Below, piece after piece: positions 1-7,699 of a DNA stretch of 33,478 nucleotides. The DNA lies in NCBI GenBank assembly GCA_027972325.1, contig JAPMOS010000293.1, forward strand, positions 1 to 33,478. The letters run 5' to 3'. Made by a program: the position numbers and the translations under genes. A model generated the notes under the pieces. The model saw only the letters and a program-made list of their open reading frames with translations, ran no database searches and was not told the origin of the DNA. The stretch's first letter is position 1. Each line of letters opens with the position of its first letter. This stretch comes from Paratrimastix pyriformis (taxonomy: Eukaryota > Preaxostyla > Paratrimastigidae).

Positions 1-132
1 CCTGCTCCTGCTCCTGCTCCTCCTCCTGCTCCTCCTCCTGTCCTGCTCCTGCTCCTGCTCTGCTCCTGCTCCTGCCCTGCTCCTGCTCCTGCTCCTCCTG
101 CTCCTGCTCCTGCTCCTCCTGCTCCTCCTGCT

Positions 133-192
<60 letters not shown>

Positions 193-214
193 CCTGCTCC
201 TGCTCCTGCTCCTC

Positions 215-261
<47 letters not shown>

Positions 262-262
262 T
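1..262. repeat. (CTCCTG)n microsatellite
   Basis: Almost pure repetition of CTCCTG and CTCCTC units with a few slips, starting at the window edge and fading into a degenerate TTGTGGTTGTTCCTG run to about 301. Translating through it gives only low-complexity peptide. No gene is seen here. Confidence 0.95.
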
Positions 263-732
263 GTGGTTGTTCCTGTTGTTGTTATTCCTGTTGTGGTTGT
301 TCCTGTTGCTGAGGCCGGGAGTCGAATGGTGCAGGCGAACTATGAGGGCCGCCGAGAGATGGGAAACGCTGTACAACTGGAGGGATCTCAGGCGGTGGTG
401 ACGAAGGTGATGAGGAGGTTGAGAGCAAAGTGCGGCTTCAAGATGGAATATGCGAATGCATGTAGACTGGCAGCGGAAATGGGAATTGTGGATGAGGACA
501 CTCAAAAGGAGGTTGGGAGCGAGCTGGCAGGAATCAGGAAGACGATGCTCATAGCGATTCAGCAAAGGAAGAAGTGCGAAAAATTCGAGGCTGGAATGAA
601 GAAGAGCCGTAGTCCGGAAGTCGGCGGTGACCGCCCTGGAGGGACGGTAGCCGACCATATGAACTCCCTGGGGTGCTCTTTCTGCAGGACTCGTTCTGCG
701 GGAAGGCGGCCCGGGGGGGATCATGTTACCCG

Positions 733-746
733 CGGGCTTCGGCCCG
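733..746 (+). other. UUCG hairpin in LINE-like 3' end
   Basis: CGGGC-TTCG-GCCCG forms a perfect five-pair stem closed by a UUCG tetraloop. The equivalent hairpin in element B at 3594-3607 is CCGGC-TTCG-GCCGG. The second pair is swapped (G-C to C-G), a compensatory change that supports a selected RNA structure. A second hairpin, CGGC-GCAA-GCCG (757-768), follows here. Confidence 0.6.
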
Positions 747-774
747 ATTCCGGACTCGGCGCAAGCCGGAAGTA

Positions 775-775
<1 letters not shown>

Positions 776-806
<31 letters not shown>
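776..806. repeat. (CA)n tail
   Basis: An uninterrupted CA run of about 31 bases directly after GTAT. It sits where a LINE tail would be and matches the GTATA(AC)n ends of both element B copies, so I read it as a retroposon tail rather than a random microsatellite. Confidence 0.75.
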
Positions 807-808
<2 letters not shown>

Positions 809-976
809 CTGTCTGACCGTCTGGTCAGATGGAAGATCCTTCTCTGGGATGTTGCTGACGCGGCACGTTCTTTGGGAGGGAGTCTGTCTTTCCGGTATTC
901 TTTTGTCATTCTCAGAAACTTTTAGGAATGTTGCCGCTGAATTTGCTATGGCCGGTCAAGGGCAGCCTGGTTATTG

Positions 977-1357
977 TTTGAGGCTTCCTGGAGTGGAGGT
1001 GGTCTGCGTGTACCCTTCTTTTCAGTCATCCAATTCCAATACTGGTCTGAGCAGATGGGAGCTCCGGTCGACTATGTGACCCCGGCCTATTATTTTGCCA
1101 TTGTCTACTACAGGGCCTGCCTGTCTGGGATCGTGGCCGGTCAAACCGGAATGGTCCCAATGCCTGCATCCGCGTGTGCTGGATGGAGGCAACTTTGAAT
1201 GATGTCTGGAGATTCCAATGGAAGAGTGTTACGACAAGGTCTGCCTAAGTATTACTCTCTTACTGGGTACTTATTTTCTGAGATCGATGATCTCGTTAGG
1301 ACTGGTGGTGGCGCTAGGGCCGGTCAAGGGGTCAACGGTCAAACCAGGACCCCTTAA
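977..1357 (+). other. LINE 5' leader with short ORF0-like frame
   Basis: Shared with the inverted copy (8708-9088), which fixes it as part of the LINE. A frame with WSEQMGAPVDYVTPAYYF and downstream residues is open in both copies; in copy 1 it closes at 1198, while in the inverted copy it runs 100 residues from an ATG. The motif GGCCGGTCAA occurs near 952, 1137 and 1318. I do not recognise the peptide, and it may be untranslated leader. Confidence 0.4.
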
Positions 1358-1381
1358 CCTCCGCAGCGGTTCCTGCGGAGG
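1358..1381 (+). other. Nine-pair hairpin in LINE leader
   Basis: CCTCCGCAG, a six-base loop, then CTGCGGAGG: a perfect 9-bp stem. The same hairpin is kept in the inverted LINE copy at 8684-8707. It lies just upstream of the large deletion seen in this copy. Confidence 0.55.
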
Positions 1382-1558
1382 CTAGAGAGGAGGGGGCCGC
1401 TGAGCTACGTCGGCGATTATGGATGCAAGTGATAATGTCAGCTTGGGGGGACTTGGAAGGGCTCGCATGCCAGGCCAATTGGAAATTTATCGTTGACAGG
1501 TGAAAGAGATGGGTGGGGATGAAGAGGGGGTGGAAAAGGGGGTCGGGGTGTCATTGAC

Positions 1559-2224
1559 TTGTTTGATTGGTTGAAAAAACAGGTTGGACTGGTTGAGTCT
1601 CCTTTGAATAACGAGGACATCTGTGAAATGATTGAAGGAGGTGGGGAGCAGGATTGCTATGGTGGGGAGCAGGATTGTTATGGAGGTGGAAATGGAGTGG
1701 GGGAGGGTGATGGAGACCTGGAGGATGGTAATGGCTGCGAAATGTATAGAGGTGCAGTTAATGTCACTGGCCACCGGTGCTGGATCAGCACGGCCCTCCA
1801 GGTGGTTGAGGCGGTTGGGGGGGTGGGGGAGATTTATGAGATATTGCGGGGAGGTCATGGGACCCCGGAGTGGGAAGAAGGGGTGTGGAGGGAGGGGACG
1901 AGGGGTTTGGACGAAGGGCAGGATGGGGAAGCGGAGGAGGCCCTCGTTGAGTTATTACGGAGGTCTGGGATATCGGCAAAGGTAACTGTGGAAGTGGAGG
2001 ACACATGTCAGGAGTGCGAGCTTATGAGCAGCGGAACAGAGAGAGAGAGAGAAGCGATCTTACGGTGAGACTGAAGCAGGATCTCGAGAAAATGAGTGAC
2101 GCTGTGGGAAGGGTGACCCTCTCAAATCAAAGGATACGGAAAAGGTGCCCTGGGTGTGGGGAGGATCGTTGGCATGCGAGGGAGGAGCGGGTGGTGGGAA
2201 CAGAGGGTGTTATGATCGTCCAAG
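1559..2224 (+). pseudogene. LINE-encoded ubiquitin-specific-protease-like domain, N-terminal half
   Basis: The open frame of 169 codons (1559-2068) carries NVTGHRCWISTALQVV at residues 68-83. It matches the Cys box of peptidase family C19 (consensus NxGNTCYMNSxLQ), with Cys74 (codon 1778-1780) as the expected nucleophile. A CQEC pair follows at residues 150-153, and a CPGC pair lies in an overlapping frame near 2145. Together they resemble the two halves of the USP zinc ribbon. The strand then reads VMIVQVTR, like the USP core strand before the His box, and is cut by element B at 2225. USPs remove ubiquitin from proteins. The first codon is TTG, so the true start is unknown. A repeated EQDCYGG unit precedes the domain. 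The frame change near 2050 coincides with a GAGAGA run, which could be slippage or a sequence error. Confidence 0.6.
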
Positions 2225-2234
2225 TGACGCGGAG
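2225..2234 (+). repeat. Target-site duplication, left (element B copy 1)
   Basis: TGACGCGGAG, repeated exactly at 3692-3701. The inverted LINE copy has it only once, giving the empty site. Confidence 0.9.
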
Positions 2235-2285
2235 GCTTCCCCGGCATTGGCGTCCTTTTGAATTCAAATCCGAGCGTCCCGATGG

Positions 2286-2693
2286 ATGGAAATCTGCTCG
2301 GAAAATGACGATCTTGATGGAGACGTCAGCAACTTCGTCATGATGCATGCCGAAATTAAACGCAATGATGATCCGTTTCTGCGCTTCCTGAACCGCGACA
2401 TCTCTGAAAAGCATCTCCGCTATACGGATCTGGACAGCGATTTCAAGGTGCTTACGCAAAAGATGCTTCCTGAGCTTGCGAAATTGTTTGGGTACATCAC
2501 TGTTCACAAGCAGCGGGTCGTCTCCAGAGCATTGCTGAAGACGATCGTTGAAATGCTCGGCAGCCTCGAGCGAGAAATGCTCGTTTCGTCTATGACTGAC
2601 TTCTTTTATCAAGTGCTTGGCTCTGTCACGTGGCATGCTGGACAATCGGACTTGGAGAGATCTCATCGGAATCGTCCGAGGAGCTCCCAATGA
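2286..2693 (+). CDS. Element B ORF1, helical protein of unknown function
   Basis: 135 codons from ATG, predicted mostly alpha-helical with mixed charge, no cysteines forming a finger and no domain I recognise. It is open in both copies (6279-6686 in copy 2). Its TGA overlaps the ATG of the next ORF as ATGA, an arrangement used for termination-reinitiation between LINE ORFs. An ORF1-like RNA-binding role would fit the element but is inference. The antisense frame is also open over this stretch; I prefer the + strand because its orientation agrees with the tail. Confidence 0.5.
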   Translation: MEICSENDDLDGDVSNFVMMHAEIKRNDDPFLRFLNRDISEKHLRYTDLDSDFKVLTQKMLPELAKLFGYITVHKQRVVSRALLKTIVEMLGSLEREMLVSSMTDFFYQVLGSVTWHAGQSDLERSHRNRPRSSQ

Positions 2694-3418
2694 GTATGCG
2701 TTTTGGTGGTCCCGCAGCCTCTTCCAACCGCTCTTTGAAACCGTCTGATTCGTCACGTCACACAACCTCAATGAGTGGGTGTCGGCCGACATCATGTATC
2801 ACCACCCCACCCCGTCAATTGGGTGGAGGTCCGCCACACCCTCGCAGCCCTCCTTCTCCGAAGTCGCTCTCGGGCTCCAAGAAAGGACGGGCTGCCAACC
2901 CCTTTGAGGTCACCACTGTGCACCCCCCTGCGGTCCCGGCCCCCTTCGGGAACCCGTTTGCACATCAACCGGCGGCGCCCACCGCCCCGTCCACCCCGGT
3001 TCCTGACCCAGTGGTCGCCAAGCCGCCTGCGAGCTCCCGCACCCCAGCCCCAGCCTCGGCGAAGGGGGGTGAGCCCGGAGGCAAGAAGTCGATCGCCCCT
3101 GCAGTGGGTGCCCCTGCCCCTGCTGTCCCTGTTGTTGTGCCCCCCTTGTCTGTGTCTGCTGTGAATGTGCCTGGCCCTGCCATGGCTGACACCAAGGCGC
3201 CTGATCCCGTTGCCGTGGCGCCGGCTGCTTCCGCTGCTGTTCGCAAGATTGGTGCCGCCGACCTGGTCCCCAGCCGGGGGGATCATGATGTGGGGAAGGA
3301 GCCAGTGTGGGGACGGTGGATCAGGGGACCATCCAAGTTGAGCTACCGGTCATTCCGGTGCTGGTGGATGGGCAGTAGCCCCCCCTCAGGCTGGCGCGAG
3401 GAGTGCTTCTCGTATTAA
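2690..3418 (+). CDS. Element B ORF2, proline/alanine-rich protein
   Basis: About 242 codons from the ATG at 2690, which overlaps the ORF1 stop as ATGA. The first 60 residues are Ser/Arg-rich. The rest is dominated by Pro, Ala and Val (repeats such as APAVPVV), typical of a disordered linker. There are no catalytic motifs. In copy 2 the same start is kept, but the frame is interrupted after about 125 codons by changes in G and C runs. It could be a disordered ORF1 extension or chance openness in GC-rich sequence. Confidence 0.4.
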   Translation: MSMRFGGPAASSNRSLKPSDSSRHTTSMSGCRPTSCITTPPRQLGGGPPHPRSPPSPKSLSGSKKGRAANPFEVTTVHPPAVPAPFGNPFAHQPAAPTAPSTPVPDPVVAKPPASSRTPAPASAKGGEPGGKKSIAPAVGAPAPAVPVVVPPLSVSAVNVPGPAMADTKAPDPVAVAPAASAAVRKIGAADLVPSRGDHDVGKEPVWGRWIRGPSKLSYRSFRCWWMGSSPPSGWREECFSY

Positions 3419-3593
3419 CTTTCGTTTTCTTTTTTCTGTTCTTCGGTCCCCCCGCCCCCTCATTCTGTCATGTCCTCTTTGTTCCATTTTGTATGCGAGT
3501 TGATGTTTCCTTGCGAGTTTCCAGTCTCTCTCTTCCTCCCGATGCCCCCTGTGCACCTTCCCCTGGAGGGAGCGCTGGGGTGCATTTTACCCG

Positions 3594-3607
3594 CCGGCTT
3601 CGGCCGG
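3594..3607 (+). other. UUCG hairpin in element B 3' region
   Basis: CCGGC-TTCG-GCCGG, five pairs with a UUCG loop, 70-100 bases before the (AC)n tail. Copy 2 keeps a four-pair form (CGGC-TTCG-GCCG, 582-593 of the 7000s). Probably the 3' signal read by the partner LINE's reverse transcriptase, by analogy with other LINE/SINE pairs. Confidence 0.6.
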
Positions 3608-3675
3608 ACCAACGGTTTTCATTCACTATTTCTCAGTTCGATTATGTCGTGCTGTTTAGGTGATTGAATAGTATA

Positions 3676-3691
3676 ACACACACACACACAC
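3676..3691. repeat. (AC)n tail of element B copy 1
   Basis: ACACAC run directly after GTATA and directly before the right target duplication, marking the exact 3' end of the insert. Confidence 0.85.
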
Positions 3692-3701
3692 TGACGCGGA
3701 G
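3692..3701 (+). repeat. Target-site duplication, right (element B copy 1)
   Basis: TGACGCGGAG, identical to 2225-2234. Confidence 0.9.
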
Positions 3702-3960
3702 TAGGGAAGGGATGACTGATAAGAGGCAATGGAGGGTCCAGCCGGATCTGGTGGAAGTGGGCGGTAAGGTGTATCACTTGGTGGCGGTGGCGGAGTTTTG
3801 TGGGAGAAGGGGGGGTGGGCGACACTGGGTGGCGGTCAAAAAGATTGGAGACCGATGGTGGAGGTTTAATGACAGCAGGGTTGGAGAAGTTGGGGAAGAG
3901 GAAGCAAGTCATGGAGATGTGTTCCTATATGTGGAGGGGCAGGAAAAGGCGTCGAAGATG
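3702..3960 (+). pseudogene. LINE-encoded ubiquitin-specific-protease-like domain, His-box half
   Basis: Resumes the USP-like domain after element B. The frame reads VYHLVAVAEFCG, then GGGRHWVAVKK, WWRFNDSRVGEV and GDVFLYV. This follows the C-terminal USP pattern YxLxAVxxHxG, GHYxAxxK, WxxFDDxxV and the final LFY strand. The candidate catalytic His is codon 3823-3825, with Asn/Asp in RFND as the third residue. Order and spacing relative to the Cys box and CxxC pairs agree with family C19. The domain lies upstream of the endonuclease, so the LINE polyprotein would carry its own deubiquitinase-like module. Some LINEs are known to carry OTU or Ulp1 cysteine proteases; I do not recall a USP as standard. 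Confidence 0.6.
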
Positions 3961-4300
3961 AGGAAGTCGGCCCTGGGACCGGCGTTCGGAGGTGAGAAGA
4001 TGCAGATGGGAGGTGGGAAGGCTGGGGAGCGGGGATGGGCCGGGGCGGAGCAGTGCACGGGGTCGGAGTGGGAACCCTAGCCGCAGTGGGGATAGTTACC
4101 CGGAAGTCAGGGTACCTGCGGGGGGAAGGGAAGGGGTGAAGGCGCGGAGGAAGGGAAAAGGGATGCGCAGAGGAAGAAGAGGCAAAAGCGAAGATGCTGG
4201 ATATCGAGCGTGTATGATGAAGGCGGAGGCGGAAGAATTTTGTGGGGTGGAAAAGTGGTGCTGCGAAAAAGGAGGCTAACTTGAGGGCGGGGCTGCCGGG
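3961..4300 (+). pseudogene. LINE linker between USP-like and endonuclease domains
   Basis: G/A-rich coding-like sequence with many Lys, Arg and Glu codons (for example KARRKGKGMRRGRRG) but no recognised domain. Frames change near 4080 and 4280. Probably a basic, flexible linker. Confidence 0.35.
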
Positions 4301-5040
4301 GAAAGAGGAGGATCGGGTGAGGGTGGTCGGATGGAATGTGCGGGGCTGGGCTCGGAATGGAAAAGAAAAATGTCGAAGATTTGCTGAAGGTGGGTCGAAC
4401 GGACATAGCGCTCTTGCAGGAGACGAAAGGAACGAGGACAACAAGGAGGTTTGCAGGAAAATGGATGAAGGGTGGTGCTGGAGGAGCTCTGTGGCGGACA
4501 GAGGGGGGGTGATGATTGGGTAGAGAAAAACATTGCAAGTGGCAGTGCGAAAGATTACGGAGGTGATTCCTGGTTATCTCATGTTTATGGACTGGACGGA
4601 GGGAAGAATCAGATGAGACTCATCAACATGTATTTTCCTACTGGGGACGGAGGCAAATGTCAGGGTAAGGAGTGTGATCTTGGAGCGGTTGGAGGAGTGT
4701 GTGGCGGGGGCGTCGGAGGAGAGGAGTCGTGGTGTACACAGATGCGAACGGATGGGCTAAGGAAGGAGGGGAGCAAGAGAAACTGGGACTGTATGATGTG
4801 GCAAAGATGGTGGGGAAGGCGGGGGAGATAACCTTTATCCGGAGCCGGATGGGTGGGGCGGTGGCGAAAGAAGAAGGACATGAAGGGAAGGGGAGGGCCC
4901 GGTTGGATTTGTGCCTGTCGACGCAGGGGACGATGGGGAGGTGCTGGATAATTTGTTTGTTTGGCGGAACGATGAGATTCAGTGGCAGGCGGTTACGGAT
5001 CACCACATGATTGTAACGGATCTCCGGAACATGGCGCCCT
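4301..5040 (+). pseudogene. LINE APE-type endonuclease
   Basis: Apurinic-endonuclease-like domain that nicks target DNA to start reverse transcription. Visible motifs in order are VRVVGWNVRG (about 4318), DIALLQETK with the catalytic Glu (about 4404), INMYFPTG (about 4623), VVVYTDANGW (about 4720, place of the GDFN motif), ARLDLCLST (about 4897, the SRLD motif) and AVTDHHMIV (about 4990, the SDH motif with catalytic Asp-His). The motifs are spread over different frames (at least three frame changes between 4360 and 4980), so the copy cannot make an active enzyme as read. Placement directly before the RT is normal for LINEs. Confidence 0.75.
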
Positions 5041-5903
5041 CTGCGGTGAAAATGGCTCGGAGGAAGGTGGCTATCTGCCCTCCCGGACTGAGGTGGAGGC
5101 ACTGTTGCGGGACAAGAAAAAGGAGGAGTATGATGTTATGGTCGGGAAAATGGAAAAGTACCGCGGGAAGGTTGCGCAAATGCTGCGAGATGCAGCGGTG
5201 AAGGGGGAGGAGCCATCATTTGAACAGATGAGTGAGTTTCTTCGAGTGACAGCGGGCTGCGTTTTCGGCTATAGAGATATGATGAATACGGATCGGGATT
5301 ACGAGCCTTTCAGAATGAAGAAATTGAGGAGGAGAGCGCTGGCGGAGGAGGACTTGAGTAAGAGGAAGGAGATGTTGAGACAGTTGGCGAAGATGAGGTC
5401 GGTGCATTACTGTAAGAGAGATAGGGCGTTGGAGGGAAAGCGCAGGCGTATTTACAAGGATCATGACGGATGGTGCGGCGCCAATTACATCATATGCGAC
5501 TCGTAATGCGGAGGGGAAGGTGGACAGGGTGGTGTCGGACCCGGCGGAGGTTAAGAGGGGATGGTGGGGTTTCATGGCGGAGCTTGCAAGAAGGAAACTG
5601 CCGTTGGGGGATGGGGGGCAGAGACAGAAGGAGGCGAAGGGAGGCGTGGGTGAAAGGGTAATTATGGCCCCTCTGTCGATGCATGATATCCAGACGATAC
5701 TGGGGGCTTTGCCGGACGGGAAAGCGGCTGGCCCGGATGGAGTGACGGCGGAGATGGTCCATGCTTGTCAGGACGAAATTAAGGAGTGGTTGGGGAGGCG
5801 ATACAATGAGATGTTGGAGAAGTGTGAGGTTCCTAAGTATGAGGGGAGAAAGGCGCGTGTGATCACGGGGTATGGGTTGACGGATAGCTACGACATCAGA
5901 TAG
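5041..5903 (+). pseudogene. LINE linker and start of reverse transcriptase
   Basis: A charged helical linker (to about 5460), then a frame with LSMHDIQTILGALPDGKAAGPDGVTAEMV. GKAAGPDGV is the hallmark RT0/RT1 fingers motif of non-LTR reverse transcriptases. The frame ends about 45 residues later at YGLTDSYDIR, where the normal sequence would go on to the YRPI motif. The break is the junction with the inverted LINE copy, so the palm with the YxDD site is absent from the window. Confidence 0.75.
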
Positions 5904-5908
5904 CCAAG
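5904..5908. other. Tail-to-tail junction of two LINE copies
   Basis: Left of this point the + strand copy is inside the RT. Right of it the sequence is the reverse complement of the USP segment around 3713-3750 (GATCCGGCTGGACCCTCC). Both copies lose their 3' portions here. There is no tail and no target duplication, so the join looks like a rearrangement rather than an insertion end. Confidence 0.75.
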
Positions 5909-6216
5909 ATCCGGCTGGACCCTCCATTGCCTCTTATCAGTCATCCCTTCCCTACTCCGCGTCACTTGGACGATCATAACACCCTCTGTTCCCACCACCC
6001 GCTCCTCCCTCGCATGCCAACGATCCTCCCCACACCCAGGGCACCTTTTCCGTATCCTTTGATTTGAGAGGGTCACCCTTCCCACAGCGTCACTCATTTT
6101 CTCGAGATCCTGCTCCAGTCTCACCGTAAGATCGCTTCTCTCTCTCTCTCTGTTCCGCTGCTCATAAGCTCGCACTCCTGACATGTGTCCTCCACTTCCA
6201 CAGTTACCTTTGCCGA
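5907..6216 (-). pseudogene. USP-like zinc-ribbon segment in inverted LINE copy
   Basis: Reverse-strand frame with KRCPGCGEDRWHAREE followed without interruption by VMIVQVTRSREGMTDKRQW, ending at the junction. It shows how the USP strand and the pre-His-box segment join when element B is absent. The Cys-box region of this copy is missing. Confidence 0.6.
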
Positions 6217-6227
6217 TATCCCAGACC
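6217..6227. repeat. Target-site duplication, left (element B copy 2)
   Basis: TATCCCAGACC, repeated at 7689-7699. Copy 1 of the LINE has this site once (reverse complement near 1966-1976), serving as the empty site for the second insertion. Confidence 0.9.
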
Positions 6228-6278
6228 CCCCCCCCGGCATTGGCGTCCTTTTGAATTCAAATCCGAGCGTCCCGTTGG

Positions 6279-6686
6279 ATGGAAATCTGCTCGGAAAATG
6301 ACGATCTTGATGGAGACGTCAGCAACTTCGTCATGATGCATGCCGAAATTAAACGCAATGATGATCCGTTTCTGCGCTTCCTGAACCGCGACATCTCTGA
6401 AAAGCATCTCCGCTATACGGATCTGGACAGCGATTTCAAGGTGCTTACGCAAAAGATGCTTCCTGAGCTTGCGAAATTGTTTGGGTACATCACTGTTCAC
6501 AAGCAGCGGGTCGTCTCCAGAGCATTGCTGAAGACGATCGTTGAAATGCTCGGCAGCCTCGAGCGAGAAATGCTCGTTTCGTCTATGACTGACTTCTTTT
6601 ATCAAGTGCTTGGCTCTGTCACGTGGCATGCTGGACAATCGGACTTGGAGAGATCTCATCGGAATCGTCCGAGGAGCTCCCAATGA
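6279..6686 (+). CDS. Element B ORF1 (copy 2)
   Basis: Same 135-codon frame as at 2286-2693, open throughout and again overlapping the next ATG as ATGA. Function unknown. Confidence 0.5.
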   Translation: MEICSENDDLDGDVSNFVMMHAEIKRNDDPFLRFLNRDISEKHLRYTDLDSDFKVLTQKMLPELAKLFGYITVHKQRVVSRALLKTIVEMLGSLEREMLVSSMTDFFYQVLGSVTWHAGQSDLERSHRNRPRSSQ

Positions 6687-7057
6687 GTATGCGTTTTGGT
6701 GGTCCCGCAGCCTCTTCCAACCGCTCTTTGAAACCGTCTGATTCGTCACGTCACACAACCTCAATGAGTGGGTGTCGGCCGACATCATGTATCACCACCC
6801 CACCCCGTCAATTGGGTGGAGGTCCGCCACACCCTCGCAGCCCTCCTTCTCCGAAGTCGCTCTCGGGCTCCAAGAAAGGACGGGCTGCCAACCCCTTGAG
6901 GTCACCACTGTGCACCCCTGCGGTCCCGGCCCTTCGGGAACCCGTTTGCACATCAACCGGCGGCGCCCACCGCCCGTCCACCCCGGTTCCTGACCCAGTG
7001 GTCGCCAAGCCGCCTGCGAGCTCCCGCACCCCAGCCCCAGCCTCGGCGAAGGGGTGA
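6683..7057 (+). pseudogene. Element B ORF2 (copy 2), interrupted
   Basis: Same start as the copy 1 proline/alanine-rich ORF, but the frame changes in C-rich runs near 6895-6930 and it ends at 7057; the equivalent downstream sequence stays recognisable to about 7290. Shortened C and G runs explain the changes. Confidence 0.4.
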
Positions 7058-7688
7058 GCCCGGAGGCAAGAAGTCGATCGCCCCTGCAGTGGGTGCCCCT
7101 GCCCCTGCTGTGGGTGCCCCTGCCCCTGCTGTCCCTGTTGTTGTGACCCCCTTGTCTGTGTCTGCTGTGAATGTGCCTGGCCCTGCCATGGCTGACACCA
7201 AGGCGCCTGATCCCGCTGCCGTGGCGCCGGCTGCTTCCGCTGCTGTTCGCAAATTGGTGCCGCCGACCTGGTCCCCAGCCGGGGATCATGATGTGGGAAG
7301 GAGCCAGTGTGGGGACGGTGGATCAGGGGACCATCCAAGTTGAGCTACCGGTCATTCCGGTGCTGGTGGATGGGCAGTAGCCCCCTCAGGCTGGCGCGAG
7401 GAGTGCTTCTCGTATTAACTTTCGTGTTCTTTTTCTGTTCTTCGGTCCCCCGCCCCTCACTCGGTGTCATGTCCTTTGTTCCATTTTGTATGCGAGTTGA
7501 TGTTTCCTTGCGAGTTTCCAGTCTCTCTCCTCCCGATGCCCCTGTGCACCTTCCCTGGAGGGAGCTGGGTGCATTTACCCACGGCTTCGGCCGGACCAAC
7601 GGTTTTCATTCACTATTTCAGTTCGATTATGTCGTGCTGTTTAGGTGATTGAATAGTATAACACACACACACACACACTAACACACAC

Positions 7689-7699
7689 TATCCCAGACC
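7689..7699. repeat. Target-site duplication, right (element B copy 2)
   Basis: TATCCCAGACC, identical to 6217-6227. Confidence 0.9.

Larger units (their letters stand above)
302..806 (+). mobile_element. 3' end fragment of a non-LTR retrotransposon
   Basis: A coding-like stretch of about 100 residues (roughly 318-660) is rich in charged helical sequence. It is followed by a short 3' segment with two stable hairpins (a UUCG loop at 733-746 and a GCAA loop at 757-768) and ends GTATC plus a (CA)n tail. A hairpin just before a short-repeat tail is typical of LINE 3' ends that lack poly(A). The last 170 bases resemble the 3' end of element B (shared CCCTGGAGGGA, TTACCCGC, GGCTTCGGCC). It may be the 3' end of the same LINE family found at 807-5903, whose own 3' end is not present here, but I cannot show that. 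The left limit is approximate because the microsatellite grades into it. Confidence 0.45.
2235..3691 (+). mobile_element. Element B copy 1: two-ORF non-autonomous retroposon with (AC)n tail
   Basis: A 1457-bp insertion in the LINE's USP region, flanked by a 10-bp target duplication and ending GTATA(AC)n. A second copy lies at 6228-7688 in the inverted LINE copy. It has no reverse transcriptase or endonuclease. It holds a 135-codon ORF and an overlapping proline/alanine-rich ORF, a pyrimidine-rich segment (about 3419-3540) and a 3' UUCG hairpin (3594-3607). Target duplication, terminal short-repeat tail and lack of terminal repeats point to target-primed reverse transcription by a partner LINE. 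The first 650 bases are almost identical in the two copies, so both inserts are young. Confidence 0.85.
807..5905 (+). mobile_element. LINE copy 1 encoding USP-like, APE endonuclease and RT segments (3' part missing)
   Basis: Non-LTR retrotransposon on the + strand. In order it holds a leader with hairpins (977-1400), a ubiquitin-specific-protease-like region split by element B (1559-2224 and 3692-3960), an APE-type endonuclease (about 4300-5040), a linker, and the start of the reverse transcriptase (about 5640-5903). The copy stops in the RT fingers, where it meets an inverted copy. Homology with that copy begins at 977; bases 807-976 follow directly on a (CA)n tail and may be extra 5' sequence or host DNA. 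Relative to the inverted copy, about 600 bases are missing near 1411. Several frame changes lie in the endonuclease region, so this is a dead copy. The family cannot be fixed without the rest of the RT. Confidence 0.8.
6228..7688 (+). mobile_element. Element B copy 2
   Basis: Second copy of the retroposon, inserted in the opposite direction relative to its LINE host and flanked by an 11-bp target duplication. It starts with a C run before GGCATTGGCG and ends GTATA(AC)n with a CTA interruption. Bases 6235 to about 6890 are nearly identical to copy 1. The remaining 800 bases differ mostly in the length of G, C and T runs and by one extra CCTGCTGTGGGTG-type unit near 7105. Confidence 0.85.

Noticed and set aside
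263-1079. Frames reading through CA repeats as His-Thr runs
   Set aside because: The HTHTHT stretch is a microsatellite tail; the frames on each side belong to different elements.
2127-2795. 222-codon minus-strand frame in element B (also at 6204-6788)
   Set aside because: Antisense to ORF1 and to the direction of the tail. It starts in element B and runs into the LINE, so it crosses an element boundary.
3866-5102. Several long minus-strand frames rich in Pro, Ser and His
   Set aside because: They are antisense shadows of the G/A-rich LINE linker and endonuclease, which show real motifs on the + strand.
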